Positions 9,587 through 20,105 of a DNA stretch of 64,000 nt are shown here, piece by piece. The DNA comes from RPQJ01 sp963731105. Lineage in GTDB: Bacteria > Pseudomonadota > Gammaproteobacteria > Steroidobacterales > Steroidobacteraceae. The position numbers were made by a program, and so were the translations under genes. Numbering within the stretch: position 1 is the stretch's first letter; each line of letters opens with the position of its first letter. The notes beneath the pieces were generated by a model. It worked only from the letters and a program-made list of their open reading frames with translations, did no database searches and was not told the DNA's origin. Location of the stretch: NCBI GenBank assembly GCA_963731105.1, contig CAVSUM010000004.1:186001-250000 (forward strand), read 5' to 3'.

Positions 9587-12408
9587 GCGCCATGTCGAAG
9601 GGAAAGAGCTCTTACCATCCGCTATCCGCTATCCGCTATCCGCTCGTCGCCGTGTGCGCACTGGCGATCGTGGCCTGCGCCCCCAAGGGTGATGCGCTGT
9701 ACGCCCGTGCGGAGAAGTCCCTGGGCTCCGGCGAAGTCAACGCCGCGATCATCGACCTCAAGAACCTGGTCAAGGACGAGCCTGGCAATGCCAAGGCCCG
9801 CGCCCTGCTGGCCAATGCGCTGGTGCAGAACGGCGAGATCTCCGCCGCCGCCATCGAGGTGCAGAAGGCGAAGGAACTCGGCGCGCCCGCGGACACGCTG
9901 CTGCTGGCGAACTGCGCCGTCATGGTGGCGCGCAGCGAGTTCACGCAGGTGATCGAGACGTGCAAGCCGGACGGTGCGCCGGACAGCGCCAAGGTGGAGC
10001 TGCAGATCGATTACGGCCGGGCCCTGTTCGCGCTCGAGCGTGCTGCCGAAGCCAAGCCGCACTTCGAGGCCGCGTTGGCCACCAGGCCCGACAGTCTCGA
10101 GGCGTTGCTCGGCGTCGCCAGCGTCACCTACGCGCTCGACGGGCTGCCGGCGGCCAAGGCCTTCATGGACAAGGCTTCGCCGGCGATCCAGAAGCGGTCC
10201 GCGTACTGGATGGCCGTCGGCGGCATCAACAACGAAGGCGGCGACCTTGCGGCGGCGGAGGTGGCGTACCAGAAAGCCGTCGACGCGCTCGCGGCCGGAG
10301 CCGACGCCGGCCAGCGCCTCGTGGCGCTTGGCGCACTCGCCGAGGCGCAGATGCGCCAGGGCAAGGTCAAGGAGGCGAAGGCCACGGCCGAGCAACTCGG
10401 CAAGGTCGCCCCGAACAACCCGCTGGTCAAGCAACTGAAGGGGCAGGTGGCCGCGGCCGGCGGCAACCTCGACGAGGCGCGCACCCTGCTCGAGGAAGCG
10501 GTCGCGGCGATGCCCGACAATCAGCAGGCACGCCTGTTGCTTGGCCTCGTGAACATGCAGCAGGGCAACCTCGGGCAGGCCGAGATGCACTTCGCGAGCG
10601 TGGTGGCGAAGGAACCCGGCAACGTGGAGGCGCAGCGACAGCTCACCCAGGTCCGCGCGCAGCTGCTGTCGCCGGCCGAGTCGCTGGAGGGCCTGAAGCC
10701 CGCGTTGACCGATGCGACCACCGACCCGGCGCTGCTCACCATGGCGAGCCGGCTCAGCATGGCGAGCGGCGACCGCAAGCAGGCGCTCGACTACCTTGCC
10801 CAGGCGGCCAGCCAGCCGAAGGGCGGCCAGACGTCCGAGATGCAACTCGAGATTGCCGGCGGCTACATGATGGCCGGCGACTTCGACAGCGCCATCAAGC
10901 TGCTCGAGTCGGTGCCAGACAGTGCTGCGACCGGCAACCAGCGCGAATACCTGCTGATGGCCGCCATGCTGCGCAACGGCGAGAAAGAACGCGCCGTCGC
11001 CGAGGCGAACGCTCTGGCGGCACGCAACCCGAAGGATCTCGCGGTGCGCAATCTCGTCGCCGGGGTGCTGCTGGCGGCAGGGCAACCGGATGCAGCGCGG
11101 GCGCAGCTCGCCGAGGCGCTAGCGATCAAGCCGGACCACGTGCAGACGTTGACCAACCTTGGTCGCATGGACATGGCGCAGGGCAAGCCCGTCGAAGCAG
11201 ACAAGAACTTCCGCAAGGTGCTGGCGGTCGACCCGAAGAACCTGGTGGCGACCCTCGGCGTCGCCGTCGCTGCCGCGGCGCGCAACGACAACGTCGAGGC
11301 CGAGAAGTGGCTGCGCAAGGCCGCCACCGATCATCCCGACAACGTCCAGGCACAGCTGGCGCTGGCCCAGTACTACGGCAGCCAGCAGGACCTGCCGAAG
11401 GCCCGTGCCGTGATCGACGAGGCGCTGAAGCAATCGCCCGACAACGCCACGCTGCTGCATGCCCGCGGGCTGGCGCAGATCGGCGCCGGCGACTTGCCAG
11501 GCGCCGTGGCGAGCCTGAAGCGCGCGGTGGAACTCGCGCCGCGCAACGCTTCGTATGCGCTCAACCTCGCCCGCGCCTACATGGCGGGCAACGACATGAA
11601 GAGCGCGCTGGAAGTGCTCGACGGCGTGCTGAAGGCGGATCCCGGCCACGTGCCCGCGCTCGCCATGGCGGCGGCCGGCAGCCTGCGTACCGGCAACGTC
11701 GAGAGGGCGGCGGGCTACGTGGAACGCGTGCGCAAGATCGTGCCCGACTCGCCCGGCACCTACATGCTCGAGGGCGACCTCGCCATGGCGCAGAAGCGCT
11801 ATGCAGACGCGGTCGCGTCGTATCGCAAGGCGAGCGACAAGGCCGGCAGCACGACGCGCGAACTGGTGCTGGCCGAGTTCCAGGCCGCAACCCTGGCCGG
11901 CGAATCGCGACCGGAGCGCGGCCTGGAGGACTGGGTGGCCAAGCACCCCGACGACACCGCGATGGTCACGGCGCTGGGCGAGGTCCGTCAACGCGGCGGC
12001 GACTCCGCCGGCGCCATCAAGCTGTACGAGCAGGCGCTGCAGAAGGCGCCGGACAACGCGCCGCTGCTCAACAACCTCGCGGTGCTGTACCAGGACGCGC
12101 GCGACCCGCGGGCGCTGGCCACCGCCGAACGGGCCTATCAGCTGGCGCCGCAGATACCCGCGGTGCAGGACACCTATGGCTGGATCCTGCTCGGCGCCGG
12201 CAAGGCCAAGGAGGCGGTCGCGATCCTCGAAAAGGCCGTCAACGGCATGCCGGGCAGCGCCGAGGTGCAGTATCACTATGCCGCGGCGCTGGCGGCGGCG
12301 GGCCGTCCACAAGAGGCGCTGCCCGTGCTGAAGAAGGCGGTCGCGGGGCGCCTGCCGGAAAGCGACCGTGCTGCGGCGCAGGAATTGCTCCACAAGATCT
12401 CCAAGTAG
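9583..12408 (+). CDS. prsT: PrsT-like TPR lipoprotein, copy 1
   Basis: Large TPR lipoprotein (941 residues) of the XrtA/PEP-CTERM family, probably an envelope scaffold for EPS assembly. The lipobox is IVAC with Cys32. TPR helical hairpins run from about residue 40 to the end. ATG at 9583 overlaps the prsR stop (ATGA), so it is translationally coupled to prsR. Residues 12-20 (HPLSAIRYP) before the hydrophobic core are encoded by a four-unit heptamer repeat, making the n-region unusually long. A close paralogue follows immediately. Confidence 0.92.
9617..9644. repeat. Four-unit heptanucleotide repeat (ATCCGCT) inside prsT
   Basis: Four exact ATCCGCT units. Because 28 is not a multiple of three, the units are read in shifting frame, and loss or gain of one unit would throw the gene out of frame just before the signal-peptide core. 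Same unit as at 30368 and, inverted, at 2184. Confidence 0.93.
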
Positions 12409-12426
12409 CGCGCAGAACTTAGACGC

Positions 12427-15264
12427 ATGAGGCAACTTTCCATGCAACCGGGCACCATGACAATGTCGACGGCGGATCTCTCGTGGCGCAACCTGCGTTC
12501 CGCCGTCGTCCTGGCGGCGGTCGCACTTGCTGCCTGCGCTCCGAAGGGCGAAGCCCTCTACGCACGCGCCGAGAAATCGCTCGACGCCGGCGACGTCCGC
12601 GCCGCCATCATCGACCTGAAGAACTTCGTCAAGGACGATCCCGAGAACGCCAGGGGGCGCGCGCTGCTGGCCTCCGCACTCGTCCAGGACGGCGAGTTCG
12701 CCGCGGCGGCCATCGAGATCCAGAAGGCCAAGGAGCTCGGTGCCGCTGCCGACACGCTGCTCGTCCCGGAATGCCGCGTCATGACGGCGCGCCGCGAATT
12801 CGACGACGTGCTCGCCAAGTGCAAGCCGGAGGGCGTGGCGGCGGACGCGCAGCCCCTGATGTACCTGGCCCAGGGCGAGGCACTGCTCGGTCTCGAGCGC
12901 GCCGACGAGGCCAAGCCGCAGTTCGAAGCCGCGCTGGCGGCGCGGCCCGACAGCCTCGACGCGCTGCTCGGCCTCGGCAGGGCCGAATATGCACTGGCCG
13001 GCTTGCCGGCCGCGAAGGCCGTGATCGACAAGGCGTCGGATGCGATCAAGAAGCAGCCGCGGTACTGGATGGCCGTGGGCAGCATCAACGCCGAGGGCGG
13101 TGACTACGCCGCGGCCGAGGTGGCCTACCAGAATGCCGTGGCCAACGCCGGCAAGGGTGCCGAGGAAGGGGAGCGCCTGATGGCACTGGGCGCGCTGGCC
13201 GAGTCGCAGATGCGACAGGGCAAGGTCAAGGAGGCGACCGCCACCACCGACCAGCTCGTGAAGGCCGCGCCGAACAACCCCATCGTCAAGCTGCTGCGTG
13301 GCCAGGTGGCCGCTGCAGGCGGCAACCTCGACGAGGCGCGCACGTTGCTCGAGGAAGCCGTCGCCGCGATGCCCGAGAACATGCACGCACGCACGGTGCT
13401 CGGCGTCATCAACATGCAGCAGGGCAACCTCGGCCAGGCCGAGATGCACTTCGCCGCGGTGCTGGCCGCCGACCCGAAGAATGTCCAGGCGCAGAAGATG
13501 CTCGCCGCGACGCGGGCGCAGCTGCAGTCGCCGGAAAAATCGCTGCAGGCCATGCAGTCCTCGCTCACCGCGGAGGACGCTGACCCGTCGCTGCTCGCCA
13601 TGGCGGGCCGCATGAGCCTCGCCAGCGGCAACCGCGAGCAGGCGCTCGCCTACCTCACGCAGGCGTCCGCCGCGGGCGGCAGCGAGGGGCAGTCCGTAGA
13701 CGTGCAGCTCGAGATTGCCAGCGGCTACCTGATGGCGGGCGACATCGATCGCGCCGTCGAGTTGCTGGAAAAGATGCCGCAAGGCGGCGCCAGTGACCTG
13801 CAGCGCGAGTACCTGCTGCTGGCCGCTTTGCTGCGCAAGGGCGAGAACGACAAGGCCGTCGCGGAGGCGAAGGCGCTGGTCGAGCGCAGCGGCTCCGACC
13901 TCAAGGCACGCTCCCTGGCGGCCGGCGTGTTCGCCGCCGCGGGCCAGACGGACGCCGCCCGCGCCCAGTTCAAGGAAGCGCTGAAGCTCAAGCCGAACGA
14001 TCCGGCGACCCTGGTCAACCTGGCGCGGCTCGACCTCGCTGACGGCAAGGCCGCCGACGCGGAGCAGGGCTTCCGCAAGGTCCTCGCAACCGACCCGACG
14101 CACCTGGTCGCCACCGTCGGCGTGGCCGTCGCGGCCGGCGCGCAGGGCAACACCAAGGAAGCCGAGAAGTGGCTGCAGAAGGCCAGCACCGACCACCCCG
14201 ACTCCGTCGAGGCGCAGATGACGCTGGCCCAGTTCTACCTGGGCACGCGCGACTTCGGCAAGGCGAAGGAGGTCATTGACGCCGCGACGAAGAAGGCGCC
14301 CGACAACGCCGCGCTGGCAAACGCACGGGGCCTGGCACAGGTGGGTCTCAACGACCTGCCGGGCGCGCTCGCGAGCTTCAAACAGGCCACGACCCTGGCG
14401 CCGAAGGCCTACGGCTACGCGCTCAACCTGGCGCGGGGACACCTCGCCAACCGCGACCTCACCAGCACGCTGGACGTGCTGAACGCCGTGCTCAAGTCCG
14501 AGCCGAAATTCCTGCCCGCGCTCGCGCTCGCCGCCGCGGTGAACCTGCAGGCGGGCGAGGTCGAGAAGGCGACCGGCTACGTCGAGCGGTTGCGCACGGC
14601 CGCCCCCGAAGCGCCCGGCACCTTCGTGCTCGAGGGCGATCTCGCCATGGCGCAGAAGCGCTATGGCGATGCCCTGCAGTACTACCGCCGCGCGAGCGCC
14701 ACGAGCGCAACCTCGCAGCTGGTGCTGGCACAGTACCGCGCCGCGGTGCTGTCGGGCGAGAAGTCCGCCGAGCAGGTGCTGGAGGACTGGGTCGCCAAGA
14801 ACCCCAACGACGCCGGGGTCGTCGCGGTGCTGGCCGACGTACGCCAGCGCAAGGGCGACGTCGACGGCGCCATCAAGCTCTACGAGCAGTCGCTGGCGAA
14901 GGCGCCGGACAATGCCGTGCTGCTCAACAACCTCGCCGTGCTCTACGACGGCAAGGGTAACCCCAAGGCGCTCGAGCTGGCCGAGCGCGCCTACAAGCTG
15001 GCACCCAAGTCCGCCGCGATCCAGGACACCTACGGCTGGATCCTGTTCAAGCGCGATCCCTCGGACAAGTCGCTGCAGTTGCTCCGCGAGGCCGCCGCGG
15101 GCATGCCGGACACCGCCGAAGTGCAGTACCACTACGCAGCCGCGCTCGCCAAGCGGGGCGACACCGCCGAGGCCGTCGCGCTGCTCAAGAAGGCCGTGTA
15201 TGGACAGATGCCGCCGGACCAGAAGGCGGACGCCGAGAGGCTGCTCGAGCAGCTGTCGAAGTAA
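12427..15264 (+). CDS. prsT: PrsT-like TPR lipoprotein, copy 2
   Basis: 945 residues, a tandem paralogue of the preceding gene: both begin the mature protein with CAPKG-ALYARAEKSL and stay colinear to their ends (…QYHYAAALA). Lipobox is ALAAC. Candidate starts are ATG 12427, 12442, 12457 and 12463. The last gives the most usual signal peptide (Cys at residue 25), but none has a strong Shine-Dalgarno. TPR repeats cover the mature chain. Most XrtA loci have one prsT, so two copies side by side suggest duplication followed by divergence of the leader and of scattered TPR surfaces. Confidence 0.92.
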   Translation: MRQLSMQPGTMTMSTADLSWRNLRSAVVLAAVALAACAPKGEALYARAEKSLDAGDVRAAIIDLKNFVKDDPENARGRALLASALVQDGEFAAAAIEIQKAKELGAAADTLLVPECRVMTARREFDDVLAKCKPEGVAADAQPLMYLAQGEALLGLERADEAKPQFEAALAARPDSLDALLGLGRAEYALAGLPAAKAVIDKASDAIKKQPRYWMAVGSINAEGGDYAAAEVAYQNAVANAGKGAEEGERLMALGALAESQMRQGKVKEATATTDQLVKAAPNNPIVKLLRGQVAAAGGNLDEARTLLEEAVAAMPENMHARTVLGVINMQQGNLGQAEMHFAAVLAADPKNVQAQKMLAATRAQLQSPEKSLQAMQSSLTAEDADPSLLAMAGRMSLASGNREQALAYLTQASAAGGSEGQSVDVQLEIASGYLMAGDIDRAVELLEKMPQGGASDLQREYLLLAALLRKGENDKAVAEAKALVERSGSDLKARSLAAGVFAAAGQTDAARAQFKEALKLKPNDPATLVNLARLDLADGKAADAEQGFRKVLATDPTHLVATVGVAVAAGAQGNTKEAEKWLQKASTDHPDSVEAQMTLAQFYLGTRDFGKAKEVIDAATKKAPDNAALANARGLAQVGLNDLPGALASFKQATTLAPKAYGYALNLARGHLANRDLTSTLDVLNAVLKSEPKFLPALALAAAVNLQAGEVEKATGYVERLRTAAPEAPGTFVLEGDLAMAQKRYGDALQYYRRASATSATSQLVLAQYRAAVLSGEKSAEQVLEDWVAKNPNDAGVVAVLADVRQRKGDVDGAIKLYEQSLAKAPDNAVLLNNLAVLYDGKGNPKALELAERAYKLAPKSAAIQDTYGWILFKRDPSDKSLQLLREAAAGMPDTAEVQYHYAAALAKRGDTAEAVALLKKAVYGQMPPDQKADAERLLEQLSK

Positions 15265-15296
15265 GCCCAGGCCCACCCGAGTCCCGAGAACACAAC

Positions 15297-15941
15297 ATGG
15301 ACCAGAAGTCTCATCGAACGCGCCGCTTGGCCCCGATCTGCACTTTGGCGCTCGCCGCCGTGGCGAGCCTGCTCGCCGGCTGCGGCTCGCAGCCGACGAC
15401 CAGCGTGGCGGCCCCGCCGGTTCCGGTCGCGGAGCAGAGCGAGTACCGGATCGGTCCCGGCGACACGCTGCAGGTGTTCGTCTGGAACCAGCCCGAACTG
15501 ACGGTGACCGTGCCGGTGCGGCCGGACGGCATGATCTCGACTCCGCTCATCGCCGGCGTGCCGGCCGAGGGCAAGACCGCCACGCAGCTCGCGAAGGACC
15601 TCGAGGTGGCGCTCGCCGAGTACGTACGCAACCCGACCGTCAGCGTGATGGTCACGGGCTTCGTGGGCGCATACGCCGACCAGATCCGGGTCGTCGGCCA
15701 GGCCTCGAAGCCGCAGTCGTTGAACTACCGTGCCAACATGTCGCTGCTCGACGTGATGATCGCCGTGGGCGGCCTCGCCGAGTTCGCGGCAGGCAACCGG
15801 GCCGTGCTGGTGCGCACCGAGAACGGGCAGCAGACACGCACCACCGTGCGCCTGCGCGACCTGCTCGACCAAGGCGACATCTCCGCCAACGTCGCGATGC
15901 GGCCTGGCGACGTGCTGATCATCCCCGAAAGCCGGTTCTGA
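15297..15941 (+). CDS. XrtA-associated polysaccharide export lipoprotein (Wza/EpsE type)
   Basis: Outer-membrane export protein for EPS. The signal peptide ends in a lipobox LLAGC (Cys29). The Poly_export domain starts with the typical YRIGPGDTLQVFVWNQPEL, followed by one SLBB-like region (IRVVGQASKPQSLNYRANMS, LLDVMIAVGGL) and ends with PGDVLIIPESRF. At 214 residues it is the short form seen in XrtA loci, lacking the extra SLBB domain and C-terminal helix of classical Wza. The chain-length gene starts 7 bases after its stop, so they are probably cotranscribed. Confidence 0.94.
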   Translation: MDQKSHRTRRLAPICTLALAAVASLLAGCGSQPTTSVAAPPVPVAEQSEYRIGPGDTLQVFVWNQPELTVTVPVRPDGMISTPLIAGVPAEGKTATQLAKDLEVALAEYVRNPTVSVMVTGFVGAYADQIRVVGQASKPQSLNYRANMSLLDVMIAVGGLAEFAAGNRAVLVRTENGQQTRTTVRLRDLLDQGDISANVAMRPGDVLIIPESRF

Positions 15942-15948
15942 GGCTCGC

Positions 15949-17538
15949 ATGCAAGACGTCATTTCCCAGGTCTTGTCACTGCTGCGCGGTGCGTGGCGCT
16001 TCCGCTGGGTCGCGGTCGGAGTCGCCTGGCTGGTCGCCGTGGCGGGCTGGATCGGCGTGCAGTTCATCCCCGACAAGTACACCTCGAGCACCCAGGTGTA
16101 CGTGGACACCGAGTCGCTGCTGGCGCCGCTGCTGGCGGGCCTGGCCGTCGACCGCGACGTCATGAGCCAGGTGGGCATGATGCAGGCCGTGATGCTGAGC
16201 CGGCCGAACCTCGAGAAGGTCGCGCAGACGACCGACCTGATGCTGGGCGCCAGGACCCGCAAGGAGCAGGAGGCCGTCATCGACTCGCTGGCGCAGCGCA
16301 TCCAGCTCGGCCGTCCGGACGGGCCGGCCACGCGCAACACCTTCCAGGTGTCCTTCGACGACAACGATCCGCAGGTGGCGCATCGCGTGGTACGCACGCT
16401 GCTCGACACCTTCATGGAGGACAGCCTCGGGCTGAAGCGCTCGGACACCGAGGTGGCGCAGCGCTTCCTCGAGTCGCAGATCAAGGACTACGAGCAGAAG
16501 CTGGTCCAGGCGGAGGATCGCCTCGCCCGCTTCAAGCAGGAGAATGTCGGCACCATGCCGGGCTCGGACGGCGGCTACTACGGGCGCCTCGAGCAGGAGA
16601 TGAACACGCTGCAGCAGCTGCGCCAGGCCTACGCGCAGATGCAGACGCGGCGCGACGAGCTGGCGCGGCAGCTCGCCGGCGAGGAACCGACCTTCGGGCT
16701 GATGGGCTCGGCGGAAGGCAACCCGATCGACGGGCAGATCGCGCGCTTCAAGGCGCAGCGCGACCAGTTGCTGCTGCAGTACACGGAAAAGCACCCGCAG
16801 GTGCAGGCGCTCAACCAGACCATCGCCGGGCTCGAGGCCGAGAAGCGCGCCGGGGCGAAGATGTCCTCCGCAGTGGCCGCGCCGGGCGGCGGCCTGACCG
16901 AGGACCAGGCGATGGTGCGCAGCCTCGACATGAATCCCGTCTACCAGAACCTGCGGTTGTCGCTCAGCCAGGCCGATGCCGACCTGGCGGCCCTGCGCGG
17001 CCACATGGCGGCCCAGCAGTCGCTGGTGGCCGACCTGCGCAGCAAGGTCCAGTCGATACCCGAGGTCGAGGCCGAACTCTCGCGCCTCAACCGCGACTAC
17101 GAGGTCAATAAGCGCAACTACGACACGCTGGTCGAGCGCCTCGAGTCGGCGCGCATCTCGGAGTCGGCGGAGCAGAGCGGCGACAACGTCAAGTTCCGCG
17201 TCATCGAGCCGCCGCTGGTGCCGTTCAAGCCGAGCGGGCCGGAACGCGCGCTGCTCAACACGATGGTGTTGCTCGCGGCGCTGGGCGCCGGCCTGGGGCT
17301 GGCGGTGCTGCTCGCGCAGCTGAACCCCACATTTGCGACCCGCGACCTGCTGCAGAAGATCACCGGCGTGCCGGTGATCGGCGCCATCACCGCTGCGGTG
17401 CAGACCGCGTTCGTGCCCTGGTACCGGCGCCAGGGGCTGCTGGTGGGGGCCGCGGTCAGCATGCTGCTGATGGTGTTCCTGTTGAACCTCGTATTGACCG
17501 CACCGCTGCGCGCCGCGCTGCGCGCCGTCGTGGGCTGA
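15949..17538 (+). CDS. XrtA-associated chain-length determinant (Wzz family)
   Basis: Inner-membrane polysaccharide co-polymerase that sets EPS chain length and contacts the tyrosine kinase. N-terminal helix at about residues 20-38, then the Wzz motif region, long coiled-coil segments (residues about 160-400, rich in Glu, Gln and Arg), a conserved PPLVPFKPSGP Pro-rich motif before the C-terminal membrane helices. Two hydrophobic stretches near the end (about 435-455 and 498-520). Length 529 is normal for the PEP-CTERM subfamily. Followed 12 bases later by the kinase. Confidence 0.93.
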   Translation: MQDVISQVLSLLRGAWRFRWVAVGVAWLVAVAGWIGVQFIPDKYTSSTQVYVDTESLLAPLLAGLAVDRDVMSQVGMMQAVMLSRPNLEKVAQTTDLMLGARTRKEQEAVIDSLAQRIQLGRPDGPATRNTFQVSFDDNDPQVAHRVVRTLLDTFMEDSLGLKRSDTEVAQRFLESQIKDYEQKLVQAEDRLARFKQENVGTMPGSDGGYYGRLEQEMNTLQQLRQAYAQMQTRRDELARQLAGEEPTFGLMGSAEGNPIDGQIARFKAQRDQLLLQYTEKHPQVQALNQTIAGLEAEKRAGAKMSSAVAAPGGGLTEDQAMVRSLDMNPVYQNLRLSLSQADADLAALRGHMAAQQSLVADLRSKVQSIPEVEAELSRLNRDYEVNKRNYDTLVERLESARISESAEQSGDNVKFRVIEPPLVPFKPSGPERALLNTMVLLAALGAGLGLAVLLAQLNPTFATRDLLQKITGVPVIGAITAAVQTAFVPWYRRQGLLVGAAVSMLLMVFLLNLVLTAPLRAALRAVVG

Positions 17539-17550
17539 GGAGCCGAACGC

Positions 17551-18567
17551 ATGAGCATCGTCGAACGCGCCCTCCAGAAAGCCCAGGCCCAGGCCCAGGC
17601 CCAGGCCAGGGCCGGCGCCGCCACGCCGGCCGCGACACCCGAGTCGCCGGTGGAGCCATTGATGGCGACCGCCGCCGCGACGGCAGCTGCCGCGCCTCCG
17701 CCAACGGCCCACGGCCCAGAGCCCACGGCCTCCACTGTGGATCCAGGCCTGACCGCTCGCGACCTCAAGGCCATCGTGCACGTGGACATCGAGGCGCTGC
17801 GCGCGAGCGGACGGCTGCCGTCGGCCGCGATGGCGGAGCAGACCGAGGAGGAAATCCGGCGCATCAAGTGGCCGCTGTTGCGCTCGATCGCGGGCGTCGA
17901 CGGCGCCACGCCGGCCCGCAACAACGTCATCCTCGTGACCAGCGCGCTGCCCGGGGAGGGCAAGACCTTCACGTCGCTCAACCTCGCGCTCAGCATCGTG
18001 CGCGACCGCGAAATGCGTGCCGTGCTGGTGGACGCGGACGTAGCGAGACCCGGCCTCACGCCGTCGCTCGGCCTCGAAGGGCGGGCGGGCCTGAACGACG
18101 CACTCGAGGACCTCGAGCGCGACGTGAATACCGTCACCTACCAGACGGACATCGACGGCCTGTTCTTCGTGCCGGCCGGCAAGTGGCACCCGCAGGCGCC
18201 CGAGTTCTTCGCGGGCAGCCGCATGCCGCAGATCATTGCTGCGCTGAGCCGCCGCGTCGGCAACGGCGTGATCATCCTCGACTCGCCACCGCTGCTGGCG
18301 ACCAACGAGGCGCAGGTCGCGACGCGCCTGGCAGGCCAGGTGCTGATCGTGGTGCAGGCCGACTCGACGCCGCAGCAGGCCGTGCAGGACGCTCTGGCAC
18401 TGGTGGACAAGGAGGCGCCGGTCAGCGCGGTCCTGAACCGCTGCAAGCCGTCGGCGCTGAGCCGATACTATGGGCATTACTACTACGGCTACGGCTACGG
18501 GTATCGCGGCCAGTACGGCGACCAGGGGCCGCGCGCGCACGAGTCGCAGCGTGAGAAGCGCACATGA
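17551..18567 (+). CDS. XrtA-associated bacterial tyrosine kinase (CapB/CpsD type)
   Basis: Cytoplasmic BY-kinase controlling polymerisation through phosphorylation of its own tyrosine tail. Walker A lies at about residues 131-140 (SALPGEGKTF), Walker A' at about 157 (LVDADVARPG) and Walker B around IILDSPPLL. The tail (about 306-330) contains nine tyrosines in a row of Tyr/Gly pairs (YYGHYYYGYGYGYRGQY), the expected phosphorylation cluster. The N-terminal 60 residues are an Ala/Gln/Pro linker encoded by hexamer (CAGGCC) and heptamer (ACGGCCC) repeats. The stop overlaps the start of the next gene by four bases. Confidence 0.93.
   Translation: MSIVERALQKAQAQAQAQARAGAATPAATPESPVEPLMATAAATAAAAPPPTAHGPEPTASTVDPGLTARDLKAIVHVDIEALRASGRLPSAAMAEQTEEEIRRIKWPLLRSIAGVDGATPARNNVILVTSALPGEGKTFTSLNLALSIVRDREMRAVLVDADVARPGLTPSLGLEGRAGLNDALEDLERDVNTVTYQTDIDGLFFVPAGKWHPQAPEFFAGSRMPQIIAALSRRVGNGVIILDSPPLLATNEAQVATRLAGQVLIVVQADSTPQQAVQDALALVDKEAPVSAVLNRCKPSALSRYYGHYYYGYGYGYRGQYGDQGPRAHESQREKRT
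17704..17731. repeat. Degenerate four-unit heptanucleotide repeat (ACGGCCC) in the kinase linker
   Basis: Units ACGGCCC, ACGGCCC, AGAGCCC and ACGGCCT. Same unit length and copy number as the other heptamer arrays but a different sequence. Encodes part of the Pro-rich linker. Confidence 0.6.
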
Positions 18568-20105
18568 AAAATCCATCACTTCCGGCGGCGGTCGCGGCAC
18601 TGCTGGCGGTTGCCGGCACCGCGGCGGCGCAAACCGTGCCGTTCCAGGCGCCGCAACGGTGGCAGATCGGCAGCGGCGTCGGGCAGACCGAGCTGCCCAA
18701 GGGCGGCGTGTTCGAGCCGCGCATCGAGGCCGCGGTGCAGTACGTGGCCAACATCGATCTTGCCGCCGACGGCGAGCCGCAGATCGACACGGCAGGCTTC
18801 GAGGCTGCGCCGGGGTTCTATGCGTCCTACTCCTCGGGCACGGCCCGCGCCGCCATCGACTACTCGCTGATCGCGCGATGGTGGGAGGACAGCGACTTCA
18901 ACGACGTGTCCCAGCGCCTCGGCGCCAACGGCGAGTGGAACGTGGTGCCGGAGTGGTTCAGCCTGCGCGGCCAGGCAACCTATGACGACGCGGTGATCGA
19001 CCCGCGCGTCAGCGCCAACTACGGCGGCCTCGGTATCTTCGGCGCGGGCAATCTTACCGAACTGGCCACCGCCAGCCTGAGCCCGCTGCTGCGTCACCGC
19101 TTCGGCGACCTCGAGGGGATCGCGCAGTACACCTATGGCCGCACGTGGTATCTCAACGAGGGCAAGGGCCAGCCCGTGGTGGGTTTTGTCTCGAACCAGG
19201 ACTCGACCGACGAGGCCATCAACCTGAGCTTCGGCACCGCGGCCGACGCCAGTGCCAACCTGCTTGGGACGGTGTTCTACGACTGGCAGCGCTCGGAGTA
19301 CGAGTCCGCGCTGCCGTACAAATACGAGCGCCTCGGCATCGATGGCGGCGTGCGGGTGAGGCGTACGCTCGCGATCGTGGGCCGCGTCGGCCAGGAGTCC
19401 GACCTCGACGCCGACACCACGCAGGGCGGCCTCGACTCGACGTTCTGGGATGCCGGCCTGCGCTACAGCCCGAACGAGCGCACCCTGGCCGAGGCACGCA
19501 TCGGCGAGCGCTTCTTCGGCAACACCTGGCTGCTGTCGGTCACGCACCGCGCGCGCATCCTCGAGTTCGACGCCTCCTACAGCGAGGAACCGACCGTCGA
19601 GACCCGCACGCTGAGCCTCGGGGACTTCGACCCGGGCAACCTGCCGCCCGGCTTGCCGGATGCCGGGGCCGGCCGCCTCAACTCCACACCCTACGTCGCC
19701 CGCAATGCGAGGGCCGGGGTGCGCGCCGCCGGGTCGCGCACCACGATGGGCCTGTCGGCCTACCAGTTCGAGCGCGACTACCTGCAGTCGGTGCGGCAGG
19801 ACGAGACCCAGACCGGCGTGGCCTTCGGCGCGACGCGGCAGCTGGCGTCGAACCTGACGGCGGACTTCGGTCTGTCGTACAACTGGTATGAATACGCGTC
19901 CGACGACCTGCCGGGCGTGTCGCGCAGTTCCGATTACCGCGATACCACGGCCACGCTGCGTGTGAACCGGCGCTCCGGCGAGAAACTCACGTTGAGCGGC
20001 GAGGCGGGTTACCTGGTCCGCAACAGCGACGGCGCCCTGGTCACCGACCTCGGCACGGACTACGACGGCTGGTGGGTCGGCCTGCGGGCCCGCTGGACGC
20101 CTTGA
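18564..20105 (+). CDS. XrtA/PEP-CTERM-associated outer-membrane beta-barrel protein
   Basis: Signal peptide of about 22 residues ending in AAAQ, then a 490-residue body of alternating polar and aromatic residues typical of outer-membrane strands (for example FYASYSS, AAIDYSLIARWWED, YTYGRTWYLNEG, WWVGLRARWTP at the C-terminus). It matches the TIGR03016-type family found next to the tyrosine kinase in XrtA loci, thought to take part in EPS secretion across the outer membrane. ATGA overlap with the kinase and TGATG overlap with the deacetylase show translational coupling. Confidence 0.9.
   Translation: MKNPSLPAAVAALLAVAGTAAAQTVPFQAPQRWQIGSGVGQTELPKGGVFEPRIEAAVQYVANIDLAADGEPQIDTAGFEAAPGFYASYSSGTARAAIDYSLIARWWEDSDFNDVSQRLGANGEWNVVPEWFSLRGQATYDDAVIDPRVSANYGGLGIFGAGNLTELATASLSPLLRHRFGDLEGIAQYTYGRTWYLNEGKGQPVVGFVSNQDSTDEAINLSFGTAADASANLLGTVFYDWQRSEYESALPYKYERLGIDGGVRVRRTLAIVGRVGQESDLDADTTQGGLDSTFWDAGLRYSPNERTLAEARIGERFFGNTWLLSVTHRARILEFDASYSEEPTVETRTLSLGDFDPGNLPPGLPDAGAGRLNSTPYVARNARAGVRAAGSRTTMGLSAYQFERDYLQSVRQDETQTGVAFGATRQLASNLTADFGLSYNWYEYASDDLPGVSRSSDYRDTTATLRVNRRSGEKLTLSGEAGYLVRNSDGALVTDLGTDYDGWWVGLRARWTP

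Noticed and set aside
11119..15276. 1385-codon open frame on the minus strand opposite both prsT genes
   Set aside because: It mirrors the two prsT genes codon by codon, is rich in Arg/His/Leu shadow composition, and spans two genes. GC-rich coding DNA commonly leaves the opposite strand open.
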